A stretch of DNA of 64,000 nt from Coptis chinensis (taxonomy: Eukaryota; Streptophyta; Magnoliopsida; Ranunculales; Ranunculaceae). The stretch lies in NCBI GenBank assembly GCA_015680905.1, contig CM027379.1, positions 100,491,001 through 100,555,000 on the forward strand. Direction: 5' to 3'. Both the position numbers and the translations under genes were made by a program. The notes below the pieces were generated by a model. That model made no database searches. It was not told the origin of the DNA and saw only the letters and a program-made list of their open reading frames with translations. Within the stretch, counting starts at the first letter, position 1. Each line of letters begins with the position of its first letter. Shown in pieces: positions 58,430 to 64,000 of the stretch.

Positions 58430-60849
58430 ATAAGATTTGATATAGATATAAGGTATAGGAAGTCAGTTTTGAAATTGTTTGGAGTTAGATGGAGGACCTT
58501 CAAGAATATGTTGATTGTCAAATATATTATGCCATTTAAAGATGATCCCGAGGCACTTTCAAAACCACCTGCAAAGTATAAGCTAATTAAAAAAGCTGAT
58601 TGGGATGCATTTGTGAAGTCGAGATTAACAGAAGTGTCCCAGGTATGTGTGAGACATTTAAATAGGTATATTGTTCTATTTAAATTAATAATTTTTTTTT
58701 TATCCATTAGGAGAAGAGTAAGTTACAATATGCACGAAGGGCAAAGGGTAAGTATAATCACCGAGTTAGTAGGCTTGGATATGCTGGCTTGATAGATAAG
58801 ATGGTAAGGACTTGTACAACATTTTTAAATCTTAATGTACATAGTAAGCCATATCAAATACTTCATAACTAAATTGATTTTTTTTTTGTATATCTCATTA
58901 TAGCAAGAAGAGTTGGGAGAATCGTTTGATGAGGATGATAGAGCTAGCTTGTGGCTTTTAGCTCGGCAGAACAAGAATGGCGAATACTTTAACAATGATA
59001 CAAGGAAGGTGGCAGAAAAAATTGTAAGTTTTGAGCTATGCTAGCACGGGTAATAGAGTAAAGTACTAATGTTACAGTCCACCTGAAGTCTAAATATCAC
59101 CAGCTCTGTGTTCAGCATCCCACAAGCCAATTTCAGGCCATGTTAGACCCTATTCAATTTGTATTATGTCAGTTGTAGGTCATCTCCTGATGTAGGACAA
59201 GGTACTATTCCATATCAATTTGTATTATGTCAGTTGTAACCACATGTTATTTGAAGATCCCATATGAACCATATTGGCTGTCATTTACACCCCTGCAGGG
59301 CATGCAAGCTTGAAGTCGAATATGAAACTTATATCCCTTACCGAAAAGTTCATGATTTTTTTTTCGATAATCTAGTTAATGAAATTATGAATGAGCTGTT
59401 ACAATTTATGGGAAATCATATTGTACATCCGTCAAATTCTCTGTCACTTTGCGGAAAACAGTTTCGAGTAAAACAAATTAGAGTGCAACTCTTTACTGTG
59501 TTTCTTATTAGCCTTTTTCATTTGATAAATTTTTGTATGCGGATTGATTTGATAATGTTGTAAGAGCAGATAATGTTTCTTCTTGATAAGAACGTATATA
59601 ATTGACCTTGAAAAAATGATATAAGTAAGAGGAATGCGTCGGATTAATTTCATTTGGATTGAGACTTTATTACTTTTAAAAATCATTTCTTGATTTACGA
59701 AGACCTCTCTTTTAATTAAGTTGTCAACAAATTCTAAAGATTTGAACTTTAGAAGTCCTTGAGATTTATAGCATTTCTAAATGTTATCCAATTAAGCATG
59801 GCCAGTTCACCAGTTAGCTACACTCACTAAGAAAACACACGTTGAGAATGATGGGTTGATATTTTCTTTCTCAGTAAAAGTATGATCTATCTTGCTTAAG
59901 AAGAGAGAATGTTTTCGCAGGACCAACTAAAAAAGGAAGAGGCTGAAGGGAAGTTAGTAACCCAAGGAAGCGATGATGTTCTTACGAAGGCATTGGGGAC
60001 TCCAGAACATTGTGGCAGGGTTAGAGCAGGAGGGAAATATGTCACTCCAACTACTTACTTTAATCTCCCTAAACGGGGATCAAAAGCACATAGAGCAGAG
60101 ATGGAGTCCACGATCCTTAAGAAAGAAGAAGAAAACTAGGCATTAAAGGAAAGAGTGAGAGAGTTGGAGACCTTACAAGGAGTGATTAGCTCGCAACACA
60201 TAGAGAAAGTTGCCTCCAATGGTTCCAAGAATAATAGTAAAAAGCGAATGGAAAGTCCAAATGATGATATATTATCTTTAGGCACTAACAACAAGACAAT
60301 TAATAAATGTCTTGAGAGAGCATTGGGTGTGAATTCGAGAAAGAAGTCGAGAAAGGTATTACTTTAAATAAATGGCTATAGAATGTAAATACTTTTTCAG
60401 TTTTGAATTAACTTGTTCAATATGTGCGTAGGCAATTAGTTGTGCTAAATCCAAAAGCGATGAGGCAGTCTCTAAACTAAAATTAGGAAATGAGCAGGTA
60501 TATGTTATTTAACGTGCAATCTTTAAATGTTACTTAAAAGATTGTTGATTTTAAATTCACTGTTATGTCTCTTAGGATGTGGGCTTGAAGAATAGTAGTG
60601 TTGCTAAGCTTAATAGCAAAGTGGCAGTCTTTCAACATAAGTCGAGCAGCAAGCAGGTAATAGTTTTTTTTTTACTAATGAGTTAGAGAGGCATAGGAAG
60701 GTAAATGTTTTTACAATGGTGATAAACTCAAAAGTGATATGCCAATATCTATTCCGTCATCAGGAAATAAGAAGGTAAATGTTTTTTAATTTTTGAAACT
60801 TTTAAACCTACCAATAATGTTATGCTCAATTGTTCTGTTGTTTCAAAAG

Positions 60850-62246
60850 TGTAAGCTGGCTTTGGGGTCCAAAAGCAATATTGTTGCGGATGCTATTCTA
60901 ATTGAAGGGTTGGGACCGGATGACAATATCCATAATGTTAAAATGGGAGAAGGCTATGTACATGTACAAATCATACATGCAATTTTGGCAAATTCTTCTC
61001 GCCAAGACCGATTCGGATGATGATATTACCACCGTAGGAGGTGCAGTTGGCTACCACGTGGCTTGGCCAAGTGGCTTTGTGGTATTTGACAATTTGGCTA
61101 TCTCAAAACCTATGTTAGGAAACAAGCGGTGTATTTGTCATTTTGATATTAACTAAAAGAAATAGTTATAGTTTACAAATATCTATTGAAAGTGTCCTTA
61201 TAATGTTTGTTAGGCTGTGGGATCAAAAGACAATGATAATGGTGCTAAAGCCGGATCAAAAGGCAATGATAATGGTGCTAATAAAGCCAAAAGTGTTATG
61301 CCAATTTCTAAACCTAAATCAGGAAATGAGAAGGTAAAATCTCTAATTTCTAAAATAATTATTCATGGTACTTACTAGAATTTTAAATTTACAATTATTT
61401 TAATGTTTGTGGTTGTTTTAAAGTGTAAACTTGCTTTGGGGTCCAAAAGCAATGTTGTTGCTGATGCTTGTATAATTGAGGGGTTTGGACCGGATGACAA
61501 GATCCATAATGATAGAATGGGAGAAGGCTATGTACGTGTACAAATCATACGTGCAATTTTGGCAAATTCTCTTCTGCCAAAACCGATTCCGGATGATGAT
61601 ATTACCACCGTAGGAGGTGCAATTGGCTACCACGTGGCTTGGCCAAGTGACTTTGTGGTATTTGACAATTTGGCTATCTCAAAACCTATGTTAGGAAACA
61701 AGCAGGTACTTGTCATTTTGATATTAAATAAAAGTGATAGTTATAGTTTACAAATATCTATTGAAATTGTCTTTATAATGTTTGTTAGGCTGTGGGATCA
61801 AAAGACAATGATAATGGTGCTAAAGCCGGATCAAAAGGCAATGATAATGGTGCTAATAAAGCCAAAAGTGTTATGCCAATCTCTAAACCTAAATCAGGAA
61901 ATGAGAAGGTAAAATCTCTAATTTCTAAAGTAATTAATCAAGGTACTCACTAGAATTTTAAATTTACAATTATTTTAATGTTTGTGGTTGTTTTAAAGTG
62001 TAAACTTGCTTTGGGGTCCAAAAGCAATATTGTTGCTGATGCTTGTATAATTGAGGGGTTTGGACCGGATGACAAGATCCATAATGATAGAATGGGTGAA
62101 GGCTATGTGCATGTACAAATAATACGTGCAATTTCAGCGATTGCCCTTCTACCAAGACCAATTCCTGATGATGACATTACCAGAGTAGGTGGTGCAGTCG
62201 GTTACCACGTGGCTTGGCCTCGTGACTTTGTCATACTTGATAATAA
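60850..62246. repeat. Tandem triplication of a 575-bp exon-intron module
   Basis: The exon starting CKLALGSKSN begins at 60850, 61424 and 61999, so the spacing is 574 and 575 bp. Each full unit also contains a downstream exon AVGSKDNDNGAKAG (61215-61332 and 61790-61907) and both introns. Units 2 and 3 are nearly identical; unit 1 is a little more diverged and carries a frameshift near 61000. The exon encodes a DUF8039-like domain (GYVHVQII, GGAVGYHVAWP). The third unit ends with a different splice site into the protease exons. Confidence 0.92.
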
Positions 62247-62343
62247 GGTAAAATGTATTCTATTATATTTTTCTACCAATATTTATATAAATTAGCGCCT
62301 ATTTGTATTTATTATTCATTGTTTATTTATTTTTATTTTATAG

Positions 62344-63850
62344 AAAAATGAGGTTCAATGTGATGAGCATGACGAAATTATATTTGAAGAATTTGCGGTT
62401 TTGGTGGGCAATATAATGAAGGGAAATCATATAAGTAAAATGGACACGAGGATTTTTGAGCGTGAACTACAGTTTTATATTGCAAAAGATAAAATAATGG
62501 ATATTTGTCATAAGCAAATGTTAAATGCCAATTGCATTGTAGTATATATCAGGTGAGTGGAATCTTGGATTTATTTTTTAAGAGATGAGTTGTTTAATTT
62601 ATGCGTACATGTCATACTAATGGTAGTATGATTTTCTTTTAGATATTTGTATGAGAAATACGAAAGTTCTCGACAGAGGTTTGGATTCTGTTATCCTGGT
62701 GATTTCAACTTATATGCAGACAAAAAAGAGATGAATCGTCTGGTCTCAAATAGATTAATGGCAAGACAAAGAGACCAAGTTATTTTTCTTCCGTACAATT
62801 CGGGGTATGCTTGTTGGTCATGTTCTTTAACATATATGCATTCTCATTTTATTTTTATTTTTATTTTTTGTACTTTCTTAACTCCTATATATGGTTGTAT
62901 AGGATTTATTGGGTTTTGGTAATTATTGACGTAAGTGCAAAAAAAGTATATTTTCTTGATTCAACTGGAGGTGTCCCTGATATAAAGCTAAGATGCATGG
63001 TGAACACGTGAGTTGATGAATCTTATTTTTATTTTGTATGTCATATATGCAAACAACTTGTAACTTAATTGTAAAGTTCGCTTTTTTTTAGTGGGATGAA
63101 AACATTAGCATTAAGTGAAGGAAAAGAGTGGAACCAGAGTGGGACTATGTCAAGGTAAATATACAAGATCTTGAATGTGAAAGATTTACTTAGTGTATTG
63201 AATGTGTTTTGACAATCTGTTTATGTTTTCGTGTAGTGCCCAATTCAACCAGGAGGATACGAGTGTGGATATTATGTCTTGCATTTCATGAGACATTTTA
63301 TGATGGATCCTAGTCAATCAATTAAGACAAAGGTTAGCAAATCTTTCTTGTTAATATATTCTAAAATATCTATGTAATTCTTTCTTGTAAACGTATATCA
63401 TATATACTAAATTCTTTGTTGACTTTACGTACTCGTGTAGCTAATGGAGTTGGCCAACACTATCACCTATACCACTGCTGAGCTTATTGAAATTCGTATG
63501 GAGTTTATTGACTTCATCGAACGATTTATCTCGCCAAGCCAAAGGTATGTGTATATATTGCGATAATAGTATTTTGTTTTTATTTTGTTTGCTGCTTTGA
63601 GATATGGGATGACTTTAAATGTAGTAGTGTATATCTTGAACCACAACCCATTTGCATTGTAGGTATTTTTATTTATTTTTTCTTCCGTTGTGAGAACTAG
63701 GTCCCATCGCATTGTTATCTTCATGTCTATATAAAATAATATGTTTTTGGTCAGTGGCTTGAGCTTTAATTGGTAGCAAATATACTAATAATGTTTCTTT
63801 ACTTTATTTGTTTCTTAGGTTTGACAACGTTTGCTCGATCGATGGATAAT
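62344..63850 (+). pseudogene. Ulp1-like (C48) protease domain of the CACTA gene, His replaced
   Basis: Read across exons: an N-terminal helix region (FERELQFYIAKDKIMDICHK), then FLPYNSGIYWVLVIIDVSAKK, YFLDSTGG, WDYVKCPIQPGGYECGYYVLHF and MELANTITYTTAELIEIRME, ending FDNVCSIDG. Family members have His-Trp where this has Tyr-Trp; the Asp, Gln and Cys are kept. Ulp1 enzymes cleave SUMO; in CACTA elements the substrate is unknown. One C-to-T change would explain the Tyr, so the enzyme is probably inactive. Confidence 0.7.
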
Positions 63851-64000
63851 GCTTAATTTGTTAATGATGGAATTGATTAGAATGATTTTTAGTTTGGTTG
63901 AATGTGCTATCAAATAAATGTATTTAACATTTTTCAGTGATGTTGGATAAATGATAAATTGATGTAAGAAATAAGTATTTTCGAATGGCTTGAAAATATA

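Larger units (their letters stand above)
58430..63850 (+). pseudogene. CACTA second gene: Ptta/En/Spm domain, repeated module, Ulp1-like protease
   Basis: At least 14 exons can be placed by GT/AG borders: 58430-58642, 58711-58803, 58904-59023, 59921-60355, 60432-60497, 60577-60657, module exons from 60850 (see separate entries), 62344-62552, 62643-62804, 62903-63007, 63092-63154, 63237-63332, 63441-63544 and 63819-63850. The first exons match the Ptta/En/Spm transposase family (FGVRWRTFKNMLIVKYI, KSKLQYARRAKGKYNHRV, ASLWLLARQNKNGEYF). The last exons form a C48/Ulp1-like cysteine protease: LDST Asp, then CPIQPGGYECGYYVLHF with Gln and Cys. The position of the catalytic His holds Tyr (GIYWVLVIID). 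An in-frame TAG at 60137-60139 and a likely 1-base slip in the exon at 63092 suggest decay. Confidence 0.75.
49747..64000 (+). mobile_element. CACTA (En/Spm) element, 5' end and body, right end outside window
   Basis: The left end CACTACTAAAAAAAGGG starts at 49747. Subterminal direct repeats follow over 49785-50085: TGACG/GTCATAAATAT words and a roughly 105-bp unit containing TTTTATGAYGC, TGTTGACKGTTATA and AATGTGTCAAGTT, seen twice or more. The body carries a TNP2-type transposase gene and a second gene ending in a Ulp1-like protease, the usual two-gene CACTA layout. It exceeds 14.2 kb. Confidence 0.88.

Overview
This is plant nuclear DNA, most likely from a dicot, with no cellular host gene that I can recognise. 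Almost every supportable feature is a transposable element, a broken transposon gene, or a tandem repeat. The signs are Ty3/gypsy elements of the Tat and Athila types with a tRNA-Asp-like primer site, L1-type LINEs with a terminal RNase H, two CACTA transposons, hAT and MULE miniature elements, a tRNA-derived SINE, and long AT microsatellites. The window reads like nested repeat-rich intergenic or pericentromeric sequence.

Layout. (1) 1-8500: the 3' two-thirds of a Tat-lineage Ty3/gypsy element on the minus strand (protease, RT, RNase H, second archaeal-type RNase H, integrase). After the integrase come several unrelated tandem arrays and two plus-strand, antisense reading frames; one has an intron and a coiled coil, the other a membrane segment and an acidic tail. 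A 926-bp hAT element with an 8-bp target duplication splits its RNase H-integrase linker. (2) 8500-25500: a long Athila-like element on the minus strand with 3' LTR, 3' UTR, three related 'plant transposon protein' frames in the env position, then integrase, RNase H, RT, protease, gag and 5' leader. Its 5' LTR is missing. In its place (25690-27874) is the 3' end of a related element in the opposite orientation, giving a large inverted arrangement. (3) 27875-33130: a LINE 3' end, then a 5' LTR carrying a second LINE copy, a degenerate primer site and a leader related to the leader of the minus-strand element. (4) 33130-39870: mostly decayed sequence with a SINE and several MITEs. (5) 39870-45778: a complete non-autonomous CACTA element (TSD TAA) carrying two exons of an unidentified gene and a LINE endonuclease piece. 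(6) 45875-49126: a decayed, A-tailed reverse-transcriptase gene of a separate plant family whose YLDD motif has become CLNN. (7) 49747 to beyond the window: the 5' end and body of a large CACTA element with a broken TNP2 transposase gene (54049-57620) and a second multi-exon gene (58430-63850). The second gene has a Ptta/En/Spm domain, a tandemly triplicated exon module and a C-terminal Ulp1-like protease domain. This element carries its own nested hAT and MULE miniature elements.

The coding parts of all large elements contain stops, frameshifts or lost catalytic residues, so none looks autonomous today. Short insertions with perfect target duplications (two LINEs, three hAT elements, one MULE, one CACTA) are the best preserved events. 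The features most likely to be under-described are the antisense genes and arrays of the Tat element, the exon triplication in the CACTA protease gene, the captured exons in the smaller CACTA, and the three-frame env region of the Athila-like element. I found no evidence for a wholly new type of system.
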